DNA of 64,000 bases, taken from Pasteuria penetrans. Its GTDB lineage: Bacteria; Bacillota; Bacilli; Thermoactinomycetales; Thermoactinomycetaceae. The stretch spans positions 1,488,001 to 1,552,000 of the forward strand of contig NZ_UZAC03000001.1 in NCBI RefSeq assembly GCF_900538055.1. Direction: 5' to 3'. Shown here one piece after another: positions 29,236-38,880 of this stretch; the first letter of the stretch is position 1; every line of letters begins with the position of its first letter. The notes beneath the pieces were generated by a model. The model did no database searches. It was given only the letters and a program-made list of their open reading frames with translations, and was not told where the DNA came from. Both the position numbers and the translations under genes were made by a program.

Positions 29236-29775
29236 TCACCCCAGAATCTTCCCTAACTTTTTTTTCACCCTTTGTAGAGCATTATCGACAGCCTTCGTAT
29301 GTTTCCCTAACTCTCTGCCAATTTCTTGATAGGAAAACCCCTCCGAATAGAGAATTAGGACATGCCTCTCCAACTCACTCAAAACTTGATGAATCTTACA
29401 CCTTATGGAATTATACCCCTCCCTATTTATATAAACATTTTCTGGATTTGTGAGGGATGTGGAGAGCGTATCATAAAGGGTCCGATCTGCATCATGTTCA
29501 TAAGCAGGCTTGTCCAGGGAAACATAGGAGTTGAGGGGGATGTGCTTCTGGCGAGTGGCTTTCTTTATAGCCGTAATGATTTGCCTAGTGATACAAAGCT
29601 CGGCGAATGTCCTGAAGGAGGAGGGCTTATCCCCCTGAAAATCGCGAATTGCCTTGTATAATCCAATCATTCCCTCCTGTACAAGATCCTCGTAATCGGC
29701 CCCAACTAAAAAGTAACAACGGGCTTTAGAGCGAACAAAATTGCGATATTTTTCCATCATTCTCTCCAGTGCCAC
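29236..29775 (-). CDS. sigH: RNA polymerase sigma-H factor, start unclear
   Basis: This sigma factor drives transition-state and early sporulation transcription. The product is very close to Bacillus SigH: KYRNFVRSKARCYFLVGADY, EDLVQEGMIGLYKAIRDF, FAELCITRQIITAIKKATRQ and KHIPLNSYVSLDKP, with region 4 ending YQEIGRELGKHTKAVDNALQ. The GTG at 29775 gives 179 residues but drops about 15 conserved residues. The frame upstream still reads EEDKDLVGKARQGD, which aligns with the SigH N-terminus, yet no ATG, GTG or TTG occurs between there and a stop at 29911-29913. A run of nine Gs at 29893-29901 lies just inside that stop. In synteny it follows rlmB, from which a 6 kb island separates it. Confidence 0.92.
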   Translation of the reverse strand: MALERMMEKYRNFVRSKARCYFLVGADYEDLVQEGMIGLYKAIRDFQGDKPSSFRTFAELCITRQIITAIKKATRQKHIPLNSYVSLDKPAYEHDADRTLYDTLSTSLTNPENVYINREGYNSIRCKIHQVLSELERHVLILYSEGFSYQEIGRELGKHTKAVDNALQRVKKKLGKILG

Positions 29776-29913
29776 CGTATCACCCTGTCGGGCCTTCCCA
29801 ACAAGATCCTTGTCCTCCTCCCATATATCACTAGGGCTAGAAGTAGGGGACCCTAAGACCGGAGTAGTCGTTTGCCAAACAATGACCCTATTCCCCCCCC
29901 CGTGTATATCCTA

Positions 29914-30709
29914 ATTTTCCAAAGAAGGGTCTCGAAAACATCTGTTTCCATTATAACGGAAGAAAACCAAAAAGGGGGGGCATTGGACGGATGTTTCTTG
30001 ATTTTTATGAAATATAATTGGATGACCATGACAAAGGTATTCCACCGTTGGCTCCTCAAGGGAACACTCAACAACGTCCTGTTGCGGGTCTAAATTTAGG
30101 GTTTTCTAGAGGAGATTTCCTCCCATCCCTGGAACTTCCCACACGAATTCATATGTAAAATATTTTTATTATATTAAAAATAAAACATACGTTTTGTATA
30201 CGACTGTATCCTCCCTTTTTTTACATAATTTACTAATCTACTTATCCTATCTCGATTTGGAAAAAATAGTGATAAACTCATCTTCTTTTTCCCTCGTATT
30301 CTCGTTATACAATTACATAAAAATAAAATTTTTATGTATATAAAATATAGAGGAGGATATAGATTTATACCCCGCGATCCTCGTACCGTTCTACCAGCTT
30401 CTATATTGCAGCAAAAAACGAAGAACGACCTTCTGAATCATTCGCGATATTTACGAGAATTGGGAATACCAACAGAATAGGCCATCCAAACAATTGGGTA
30501 TCTAAATCCCAGTACAATGAAAATAGAGGAATTTCAGGGAGCTTGAACATGGTTCGCTAGTTAGGAAAAAGATGAATATCTGGGGCGAAAAAACGATAAG
30601 GGGAACGAACCATAGGGAATACTGCAAAATTTTCGGAAGAGGGTCCTGGCAGGGCGAATGAAGTGGATACTCGGTCAAGGGAATCCCCCCCCCCCCCGTT
30701 CAACCCTTT
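29914..30709. other. Region upstream of sigH without a recognised gene
   Basis: Holds A/T-only tracts at 30150-30250 and 30310-30345. A frame on the minus strand at 29853-30074 runs into the G tract before sigH. A run of 13 Cs lies at 30685-30697. No other gene is supported. Confidence 0.4.
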
Positions 30710-31320
30710 CCCAACGTCCTATGTTCCGATAAGGTAGCCGTACTAGGACGAGTGAATCTTTTCTCACCCCCTACAAGGCCAATTACTCCGCCCTTCAGGT
30801 AAATGCCACCTATCTGGGAATTCACGTGGCGCGGCCAGGGAAAAAAGTAGCCCCTTACATAGCAATAGAACACAGATAGAATGGTGTGGGGAAGCTTCTT
30901 ACACCGCTGAAACAGACCCCACCCGAAATTGGGCACCTGGGACCGGATTTTCAAAAATCTTCGCTCCCAGTATCGGACGAACAGCGGAGCCCATTTCCTT
31001 AGGAACCTACGGACCCGCCGCCGGGTGACCCCCTTTCGCCGGGAACTCTCTTCGAGGGGTTGCACAGAGAAGAGTCCTGAAAAGATCCCGATCCGGGGAC
31101 AAGCCTACGCGTCTGGTCTGTGGGGAATCTGTGGAGATGATGACCCAATGAGAACGGTAAAAATAATGCGAAAGGGCCTATGCAGTATCCCCCTCCCGGG
31201 CACGAACTTGCCTATCGGAAGCCGAATCGGAATAACAAATATCCTGAAAAACCCCAACGGAAACTGGAGAGCGTAATACAAATCAAACCTGCTATGATCC
31301 CGATGACGAGACTGCCTACT
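30710..31320. repeat. Left arm of a diverged inverted repeat
   Basis: Aligns in reverse complement with 34380-34985. Matching blocks include GGTAAAAATAATGCGAAAGG, TGCCTATCGGAAGCCGAATC and AAATCTTCGCTCC; on the minus strand it reads YVRGYFFPWPRHV, matching YVKGYFFP of the other arm. Protein-level matches in two places, with stops in the other arm, suggest remnants of a duplicated gene. The arms flank the two exported-protein genes at 31.8-33.7 kb. Confidence 0.6.
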
Positions 31321-31841
31321 GAATAGCGCGATCCTCCCCTGCCCTCGTTATCACCAAAACCAGTGGGAAAGAAGGGATCAGAAAACAGCATGAGCCGTGG
31401 GAATTGGGAAGAAAGCATAAATAGTGTTGAACTGTATATGAATTAAAATTTATGATAATTTTCTATATTTTTTAACTGGGGATTTTATATTGAATATCAG
31501 AATAAAGTAAGAATATCCTTCCTTGTCATCTCCCGTATTATTTATATTAAAAATTGATGATAGGAAGATGAAAACAGGAATTAACTATATATTAAAAATT
31601 AATAAGGAAATTATTATTAAAGAAATACAGAGAAACGTTTCCCCCGGAGGGCTAAAAATTCCTCTGGGGGAACATACACACACACATTCGGATGATGCCA
31701 GGGAAGGCAACATCCTTTGCATATAAATCCATTATACTTGGATCTAAATTTTACTATGGGTCGAAGGGAGAACCAAATTCTAGAAACATACATCCCGGAC
31801 GGGGACCATCGGGTTGTTCCCTTCCACGGTAGCACCCATAA

Positions 31842-32414
31842 CTACTGCTTTGGTATCGGTAGGTAGATAGAGTGATCCGCTCCACGGAGGGCAGATAATG
31901 AGTCGGGTGTGCCAAGGAAGGTAGATGTGGGGGGGGACAGGGGGGATGCGTCGGGTCCGAGGGACCTTCTAGGAGCGGGTAGGGGTCTCACGTCAGGGAG
32001 GTCTTTTAGTTTATGAACGGAAGACATGTCAGGAATAGACCGCCCTCTGTTGGACAACTCCAACTTATCAAGACGGGCACTCAAATCATCGTGGAACCGG
32101 GTAGCGAGGCCCCCACTTCGCCTAGAATTCGGTCCCGCCCCTGAGGAGAGGGATGAGGAAAAATTAGTCATAGCACCCCCACTATTAGTCATAGCACCCC
32201 CACTATTAGTCATAGTACCTCCTCTATTAGTCATAGTACCCCTATGGGAAGTAATACGGGAGCTTTTGGTCAATTTCGCCCACTTCCCACGTAGAAATGA
32301 CAAGGGACCAGCCTCTGCTATATCAATGGAAAATACACCGGTCGCGGAAAATGATAGCATCAGCGATGATAGTACCCATATCAACACTCTCTTACGAGTA
32401 TCACTTACCACCAT
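31842..32414 (-). CDS. Exported protein with four tandem MTN repeats
   Basis: The 190-residue product starts with a clear signal peptide (RKRVLIWVLSSLMLSFSATG, then a possible site after AEA). Residues about 58-85 are four 7-residue repeats of the form G-T/A-MTN-R/S-G, encoded by 21-base tandem units at 32163-32246. The rest is rich in Ser, Arg and Pro and looks unstructured. ATG 32414 has GGAGGGGG 9 bases upstream. No family is recognised. It lies 54 bases downstream of another exported-protein gene. Confidence 0.6.
   Translation of the reverse strand: MVVSDTRKRVLIWVLSSLMLSFSATGVFSIDIAEAGPLSFLRGKWAKLTKSSRITSHRGTMTNRGGTMTNSGGAMTNSGGAMTNFSSSLSSGAGPNSRRSGGLATRFHDDLSARLDKLELSNRGRSIPDMSSVHKLKDLPDVRPLPAPRRSLGPDASPLSPPTSTFLGTPDSLSALRGADHSIYLPIPKQ
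32163..32246 (-). repeat. Four 21-base tandem repeats inside a coding region
   Basis: The plus-strand unit is ATTAGTCATAGCACCCCCAC plus one base. The first two units are identical and the last two carry a few changes. The period of 21 keeps the frame, so copy number can change without breaking the protein. Confidence 0.85.
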
Positions 32415-32525
32415 TGCGCATAACCCCCTCCATTTTATTTTTATATAACTAATTTTATAAATATGAAGCATGCAAAACTCAATTTGTTCGATCCGAATTA
32501 GGATTAGGATTAATGTTTACCCCCT

Positions 32526-33740
32526 TTAAAAACCATTTCCATACCTGATATCCTTGCTCCTTAGGCTGTACATATTATATCTATTCCCTTCATTTCCCTC
32601 TTCTTCATTTGATTGTTCTATTCTCCTTATGAGCTCCTGGTGTTCCTCCATTCTCTTTTTTTTATCATCCTTAGAATATTTCATCAATGCATCTCTCTCC
32701 TCATAAGCTCTATCGGCACGTTTACGAAGGTTTACAACCCTGTTGACATACATTCTGGCCTCCCTCAAATTTATATTTCTAGACGCAACCATTTCCACGG
32801 CTTCCTTTTCTAGTTGTTCCGGCGTCATTTTTACTAGTTCCTTCGTCCGTTCCCATATCCTATCGTCAATAGGAATCGAGGGGCTAAGGCGAAGGGAGTA
32901 GGGACGGAAGAGACGAAAATGGTAGTTTTCATCATAGCCTCCAGATCGTACCACCTCGTTTATTTCCTCTATTTCCTTCTCGTTATTTTCATATTTCTCT
33001 ATCATGGAAGGATCTTTGATCATATGGTTAGGGAGTACTAGAGCATGCTCACTCCCATCCTCTGTCAGCTTGACCCTGACAGCACGACGGCCATTTCCAC
33101 CCATTTCACTAGATAGAACCACATAGTCCTTGCTCTTGTTATAGGAATATTTACCTCCCCCCCTATGGGATTGATATCCCAACTCTTCCATTGCCTGATT
33201 GATGAAGGGTCCCCACATTTTAATCGTTTCATCCCTGGTGTAGACCCTCCCTATTTCTACATCGTCATTAGGATCATCGTGTTCTCTAGCATAACGTACA
33301 GCATCTTCCCAGCTAAGGTTGGGATTCCTCAGCTTATGAGATTTTGCCACATCTCCCAATGTGGGAGAATTCCCGCCGGGACCCACCATGTCCCTAATGA
33401 AAGGAGTATTAACCGCAAGACGTTCAATAAAAGAAGGAAAACCATTGGTATCAATGTAAGGCCTATTTGGTTTGTAATGATCTCCGTGAAATCGTCTTCC
33501 CAAAAAATTTCCCACGGCACCGTGGTTACTCTCCATAGCTTGAAACGCTGCCCAACTCGTAACCATAATACCAGTATTTTTTAAAATCGCACCACCAGCG
33601 GCACCCGCCGCTACGAGAGGGGGGACAGCGGCGTTGGATATAGTAGTGTTGATAGGTAAAACAGCAGACAATGGTGCAAAAAGCAATGGACAGATGAGTA
33701 GTACTGGTATCATCCTTTTACTATCAACCCTGCTCAACAC
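32526..33740 (-). CDS. Exported protein of unknown function, 404 residues
   Basis: An N-terminal hydrophobic segment (MIPVLLICPLLFAPLSAVLP) acts as a signal peptide or anchor, followed by a Gly/Ala-rich hydrophobic patch (PPLVAAGAAGGAILKNTG). A globular-looking middle follows (DHYKPNRPYIDTNGFPSF, WEDAVRYAREHDDPNDDVE). The C-terminal 130 residues are highly charged and helical (KRADRAYEERDALMKYSKDD, EEHQELIRRIEQSNEEEG). The first codon is GTG with GGGAAGG 12 bases upstream. I recognise no family. It is upstream of, and probably cotranscribed with, the repeat-bearing exported protein. Confidence 0.6.
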   Translation of the reverse strand: MLSRVDSKRMIPVLLICPLLFAPLSAVLPINTTISNAAVPPLVAAGAAGGAILKNTGIMVTSWAAFQAMESNHGAVGNFLGRRFHGDHYKPNRPYIDTNGFPSFIERLAVNTPFIRDMVGPGGNSPTLGDVAKSHKLRNPNLSWEDAVRYAREHDDPNDDVEIGRVYTRDETIKMWGPFINQAMEELGYQSHRGGGKYSYNKSKDYVVLSSEMGGNGRRAVRVKLTEDGSEHALVLPNHMIKDPSMIEKYENNEKEIEEINEVVRSGGYDENYHFRLFRPYSLRLSPSIPIDDRIWERTKELVKMTPEQLEKEAVEMVASRNINLREARMYVNRVVNLRKRADRAYEERDALMKYSKDDKKKRMEEHQELIRRIEQSNEEEGNEGNRYNMYSLRSKDIRYGNGF

Positions 33741-34319
33741 CGATAACCATTCCTTCCCTGATTGAACTAAAAGCCAGAAGCCCGCGGTTTTGGTTTTGAT
33801 CCGCTACGTAGTCCAATACACTCCTCCATATCCGCGTCCTAGGGGGAGGCTGATGATGGGGAGGGACCTTCCCTATTTTCCCGTAATTACAGATCCCCCG
33901 TTCACATATTCATAACTCATCCTCTCGGCTCTGGAATCCTCCCTTAGTTTTTCCCCATGTATCCTCCTCAGTTCATCAGACGATATTATGACCTCCGTGG
34001 GATGATAATCAATCTCAAGTTCTCTAGAGTACAAATAAAATGGAACACAACACATTTGGAACGTAACACATTAAAGCATACATAATTGTACCCTGTCAAC
34101 TCTTGGATTTTTTTATTTTTTAATTCATTTATGAATGCTATCGAGTAAATATAGTATAAAAATAATTTAGATTACGGTTACCCTATATAATTAAAAAATA
34201 TATAATGAATATGTTTTCATTGTTAATAAGTATAGAAACAATCTATATTAATATTCTCAACATATGTACCTTGTAGTTAAAGGTGATCACCCTCTGGATG
34301 TGAGTGAACGTGAGAATTT
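33741..34319. other. Region upstream of the exported-protein pair
   Basis: Should contain the promoter of the pair. A 60-codon minus-strand frame (33873-34055) has no visible ribosome site or homology. A/T-only sequence covers about 34105-34255. Confidence 0.35.
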
Positions 34320-34390
34320 GATTGCATCCCAAACACGGTGTCCCTCCAAAAACAGGTAATTTTAGGCTCCTTGTCCTTGCTCGCGAATCG
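34320..34390 (+). repeat. R3 element end, left member of an inverted pair
   Basis: Begins GATTGCATCCCAAACACGGT and continues to CTCGCGAATCG. The reverse complement of 35861-35922 matches along its whole length, so the two could be long terminal inverted repeats of a 1.6 kb element. Confidence 0.6.
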
Positions 34391-34985
34391 AATGCAGGAT
34401 CACAGCAGACTTGATCTGTACTACGTTCCCCATTCCCGTTGGAGTTTTCCAAAACATTCGGACTCCGATTCGACTTCCGATAGGCAGGATCGTGCCTGAG
34501 ATGAAAGATAATATCGTGTAGGCCTTTGCATTATTTTTACCGTTTTCGGGAGGCCATTGTTTCATAATCTCCCTGCAGATCCCTAAGCCGGCCGCATGGG
34601 GCTATCCCCTGGATCGGGGGCTTTCCCCTATGCACAATCTCTTGAAAAGGATCCCCAGCGGCATCCTGCAGGTTCTTCTCCGTTTCGTTTGCCCATTCGA
34701 TGCAGGATCATGGATACGAATGGCTGTCTTGGGGCCAGAATGGGCGTTGGTAACGATCAAGGGAACACTGATGCCGGAAGCGAAGATTTTCGAGAACTAG
34801 GACGTTTCGGGGGGTCTGGTATCCAACATAAGAAATCGCACAGACACCATCTCATCTGTGTCCTATCTATCACTTATGTAAAGGGATACTTTTTTCCTTA
34901 GCCGCCACGAATTCCCAAGTAGGTGGCATCCGACCTGAAAGGGTACGGAGTAAGGGGCGAGGATTTTACTCGTCCAGGCCGGCTG
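34380..34985. repeat. Right arm of the diverged inverted repeat
   Basis: The reverse complement aligns with 30710-31320. On its minus strand it encodes GTILPIGSRIGVRMFWKTP, matching GTNLPIGSRIGITNILKNP of the left arm; on its plus strand YVKGYFFP matches YVRGYFFP. Stops interrupt both frames, so it is decayed coding DNA. Confidence 0.6.
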
Positions 34986-35494
34986 TCCTACCGGGAAATA
35001 AAACGTTAGGAAATATGAATACTACCAATTTTCCTAACTATGGTAAACAATCCGGGGGATCGTTCTCCCTTTTTTTCTACAAATAGGAATTAGCAAAGCG
35101 AAAAAGAACAGGAATTTATTACCATTTTTGACGAATCAAGAAAGGAGCGGTAGGTAGTAAATTACGTAAAACAAGGAGGAATAGGGTTCAAATATACTTA
35201 TTATTTTTTAATATAATAAAAACATTTTTATATGAATCCATAAGGGGAGTCCCAAAGATAGGGGAAAGTCCTCCCTGAAAACCTTGTTCAAGAATTCACA
35301 CCCCAAATGGTACCCGTGTTGATCGTGTTATTCAGAAAAATAATAACATAAACACAAAAAAACCGGGTAGACGTTTTTACCAGGGAATTTCTTGAAGGAG
35401 GTATCCATCCAATAATTTAAAATTTTTAAAAAATATTATGAAAGTTTTTCGTCTTCACCCGCATTAGGATGGTACTATTCTACATAGTTGGGGG

Positions 35495-35830
35495 GAATTA
35501 TAAAAACCCTGCCATCATATGTCGCAACAGCCACCTAGAAAAATGATCGGTGGAGGAACCATCGTAATTTTTTATAAATAAATATAGTGTCTAATATACA
35601 TAAAATAAAAATTAAACAGTAATTTTAAATACATAATAGTAAAAATTATTACACTTTTTATTTATTTATAAATTAAAATAGACCTATGTTTTTTAACATA
35701 GGACCGTGTACAATGAACTGAATAAACGAACCAATTGTAGGAAAAGGCAATCCCCTACTTAATTCATCCTCAGCAATTCAGAATTAAGAAAAAGCTACCC
35801 GATGATATTCCAAGTCCGAAGTTAGGCCAG
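35495..35830 (+). repeat. Dispersed repeat R2, copy 2 (5' truncated)
   Basis: Starts within the coding part (CTGCCATCATATGTCGCAAC), passes through the AT-rich part and ends with GTCCGAAGTTAGGCCAG. More diverged than copies 1 and 3. Confidence 0.55.
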
Positions 35831-35860
35831 GGGGGCCTAGAAAATACCCCCGGAAGGCAA

Positions 35861-35922
35861 TTCGTGAGCAATGATAAGAAACCTAATATTTTTGGGAATG
35901 GCACCACGTTTGGAATGCAACC
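35861..35922 (-). repeat. R3 element end, right member of an inverted pair
   Basis: The reverse complement reads GGTTGCATTCCAAACGTGGT and continues into the block shared with 34320-34390. Confidence 0.6.
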
Positions 35923-36268
35923 TTTTTGTAACAAGGTACCGAGGACTGAAAGATGGGGGCAGACGGAAAGTAACGGACAGGTTGATCCGTTTGCAACAAT
36001 CCCATTTCATTACAGAAATATTTAAATTTACTTAAAAAATTTAAATAAATAAGGGGGAATTATGCCAAGGAACCGCCTGCAGACGTTTTTATTTATTAAA
36101 TAGATAAAATATATATATTATATTTAAATTAAAATATGTTTCCTTAGATTTAGAAACCCTGCCGTGGACTTTCAATCCAACGAACGATACAATCCTATGT
36201 TCCTAGAGTGGTACATAAAATAAAAAACACATGAAAGAAATACAATCCTAATTGACAAAGGAACGATC
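35923..36268. other. Downstream of rlmB, no gene
   Basis: AT-rich sequence at 36015-36145 and no reading frame of interest. yacP, expected between rlmB and sigH, is absent. Confidence 0.4.
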
Positions 36269-37087
36269 CTAAGTGTTCTTCTCCCCTTCCAGCAGATCCG
36301 TATCCCCTTTCGAATGCCCATAACGAACAGCATAAAGAAAAAGTGCCGTAGCAACAGAAACATTGAGAGAGGCAATGGGAGACCGCATAGGAATTCTATA
36401 TAAATGATCGCAACAGGTTCGCAGGGAAGGCCGGAGACCCCTACCCTCTCCACCAATCAAAAGAGCTAGAGGCACGGACCCAAAGGTAGAAGCCAATCTA
36501 TCATAAATGCCCTCCGATGCCTTTACATCAGCCCCTAAAATCCATACACCCCTTTTCCTCAACCAGAAAGCCTTCTGCCTCAAATTAGCTACCCTAGCGA
36601 TAGGAACATGGGCAACAGCACCAAGGGAAGTTTCTAGAACCGCACGGGTCAAACCCGTGGCGCGACGCTTTGGGATCACGACCCCATGCACACCTACTGC
36701 AGCCGCTGTACGCAAAATAGCCCCCAGATTGTGGGGATCCTGAACCCCATCCAACAGCAAAAAGAGGGGGGGCAGATCCGACTTCTTCGCTCTTTCCCAC
36801 ATCGTCTCGATAGGGGTAGAAAGTACGGATGAAATGCGTGCTGCTACCCCCTGATGTCTCTGCCCCAATTCCTGACCGAGCTTGTCCAACCAAGCCTTGG
36901 GAACCCTTTGCCAGGGAACACTGCGTTGGGATGCTAACCGTTGCAGTGAATGCCAGCGGGCAGGGGGAATTTCCGCCGCCACCACTATCTTTTCCATCGC
37001 CACCCCTCCGTGAAACGCCTCGGTAACGGCATGCCTACCCACCAACCAATCGGTTGTCAGCAACCTCGAATCATCACTCACTCCCAT
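36269..37087 (-). CDS. rlmB: 23S rRNA (guanosine-2'-O-)-methyltransferase RlmB / TrmH family (YacO)
   Basis: A SPOUT methyltransferase that modifies 23S rRNA. It has 272 residues. A small N-terminal substrate-binding domain is followed by the three SPOUT motifs: LLDGVQDPHNLGAILRTA, LLIGGEGRGLRPSL and IPMRSPIASLNVSVATALFL. ATG 37087 has GGGAG 8 bases upstream; an ATG seven codons further up is possible. It follows cysS with a 380-base gap where mrnC is found in Bacillus. Confidence 0.94.
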   Translation of the reverse strand: MGVSDDSRLLTTDWLVGRHAVTEAFHGGVAMEKIVVAAEIPPARWHSLQRLASQRSVPWQRVPKAWLDKLGQELGQRHQGVAARISSVLSTPIETMWERAKKSDLPPLFLLLDGVQDPHNLGAILRTAAAVGVHGVVIPKRRATGLTRAVLETSLGAVAHVPIARVANLRQKAFWLRKRGVWILGADVKASEGIYDRLASTFGSVPLALLIGGEGRGLRPSLRTCCDHLYRIPMRSPIASLNVSVATALFLYAVRYGHSKGDTDLLEGEKNT

Positions 37088-37469
37088 GAATTCCACTCCC
37101 GTATCCATCTATGTTCAGATCCTACCCTCTCCTACCTGTCCATGAACTCACACATGTCCTAAAACGATACAATACCAAATCCTCAAGCCCCCGTTCCTTT
37201 CGAAACACGGCGTTACAATGTATAACAATCCTTAACCCCCATGTTGTAGGCAAATCTTACCCCATTCCACTGCAGAAAAGGGAGACAACCCCCCCACTTG
37301 CGAGCCCCAAAACACATCCAGGCCCACACCGGATGACCACCCTCCCGTAGGAATCGCATCAACAACACAAACTACAGGGGAGGGGGGGAAAGACATTCCC
37401 CCATTTTCCCTCTCTCCACACATACCCTACAATCCGTGACGATAAACTACCACACAGGAAAACATTCCA
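37088..37469. other. Gap between cysS and rlmB
   Basis: mrnC (Mini-RNase III), usual at this spot, is not present: no frame carries its LAYLGDAVYE-type motif. C-rich on the plus strand, with no other feature seen. Confidence 0.4.
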
Positions 37470-38876
37470 TCATACCCTCTTCCAACGCACACCCTGTGGT
37501 GTATCCTCCAACGCGATACCCTCCTTCAGCAAGGCTGTACGAATCGCATCCGCCTCCACAAAATTGCCCGCTTCCCTCGCCTTCCGACGCGCATCAATCT
37601 GCTTCTGAATTTCCTCCGAAGGGGAATCCCCCATTTGCCCCCCCGGCAATAAGCCCAATACCTCACCTGCATGCCGTGTGAACCATACATCCAGGGCCTC
37701 CAGAGAAGCCACCGTTACATCCCCCTGACAAAGAAAACGATTACCCAAACGAACCGCAGCAAATAAAACACTGATTGCATTAGCCGTATGAAAATCGTCA
37801 TCCATAGCCTCCATAAACCGGGTATGCAGAGCCTCCAAATCTCTCACCAATCCCGCATCTGCAACCCCCTCCTTCGTAGCAGATGAACGACGTTCCCGCA
37901 GGTGGACCATAGCCTCCCGCAGACGACCCACACTACTCACCGCCTGCACTAAGGCCTCCTCACTGAACTGCAGGGGACGACGATAGTGCACCGACAACAA
38001 TAAATATCGCAATACCAGGGGGTCATACTTCTCCCGCAACTCAACTACACTGGCAGTATTTCCTACCGATTTCGCCATCTTCTCGCCCTGCAACATGACA
38101 AAAGCATTGTGTAACCAATACCGAACAAAAGGCTCCCCTGTCCAGGACTCGCTTTGAGCACGTTCATTTTCATGGTGAGGGAAGCAAAGATCCTCGCCCC
38201 CGGCGTGAATATCGATCGTATCGCCAAGATAACGACGAACCATCACAGAACATTCGATATGCCAACCCGGACGCCCATAACCCCATGGTGTCTCCCAACC
38301 CAATTCTTGCCTGGGGGATGCCTTCCAGAGGGCAAAGTCAAATGCATTCTCCTTCTTATCCCCAGGCTCTATCCGTGCGCCCATCCGCAATTCCTCCAGG
38401 GGCTGGTGGGCCAACTTACCATATCCAGGGAATTCCTGTGCCCGGAAGTATACATCCCCTCCCGAAATATAGGCAGCCCCTCCCGCAAGAAGGTCGCGAA
38501 CCGCCTCTATCATGCCTTCTACATGATCGGAGGCACGGGGATGTACATCAGCACGTTCCACTCCCAATGCATCCATATCCTCAAAATACGCCTCTATGTA
38601 CCGATTGGCAATCTCACGAACAGGGACCCCTTCACGTAAGGAGGAAGCCAACAGACGATCATCGAAATCCGTAAAATTCTGCACATACAGAACCTCATAA
38701 TCGCAACTTCGTAGGTAGCGGCGTACTACGTCAAAAAAAACAAAAACACGCGCATTCCCAATATGGATATAATTGTAAACAGTTGGCCCACAAACATACA
38801 TCTTCAGATTCGCGGGGGCCACCGGTGTAAACAACTCCCTCCGCTGGGACAATGTATTGTGAACATGCAATGCCAT
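37470..38876 (-). CDS. cysS: Cysteine-tRNA ligase
   Basis: A class I synthetase of 468 residues. The zinc and active-site region begins MYVCGPTVYNYIHIGNAR (HIGH motif as HIGN), with GWHIECSVM and HHENERAQS supplying further zinc ligands. The KMSKS loop is EKMAKSVGN, with Ala in place of the first Ser. ATG 38876 gives the usual N-terminus MALHVHNTL and lies just beyond the ispF stop. gltX and cysE, normally between ispF and cysS, are missing. Confidence 0.96.
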   Translation of the reverse strand: MALHVHNTLSQRRELFTPVAPANLKMYVCGPTVYNYIHIGNARVFVFFDVVRRYLRSCDYEVLYVQNFTDFDDRLLASSLREGVPVREIANRYIEAYFEDMDALGVERADVHPRASDHVEGMIEAVRDLLAGGAAYISGGDVYFRAQEFPGYGKLAHQPLEELRMGARIEPGDKKENAFDFALWKASPRQELGWETPWGYGRPGWHIECSVMVRRYLGDTIDIHAGGEDLCFPHHENERAQSESWTGEPFVRYWLHNAFVMLQGEKMAKSVGNTASVVELREKYDPLVLRYLLLSVHYRRPLQFSEEALVQAVSSVGRLREAMVHLRERRSSATKEGVADAGLVRDLEALHTRFMEAMDDDFHTANAISVLFAAVRLGNRFLCQGDVTVASLEALDVWFTRHAGEVLGLLPGGQMGDSPSEEIQKQIDARRKAREAGNFVEADAIRTALLKEGIALEDTPQGVRWKRV

Positions 38877-38880
38877 AGGA

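Noticed and set aside
32163-32246. Regular repeats that could suggest a CRISPR array
   Set aside because: There are no spacers, the period is 21, and the units are in frame within a coding region.
33873-34055. 60-codon minus-strand frame upstream of the exported-protein pair
   Set aside because: No ribosome site, no homology and partly degraded surroundings; not enough to call a gene.
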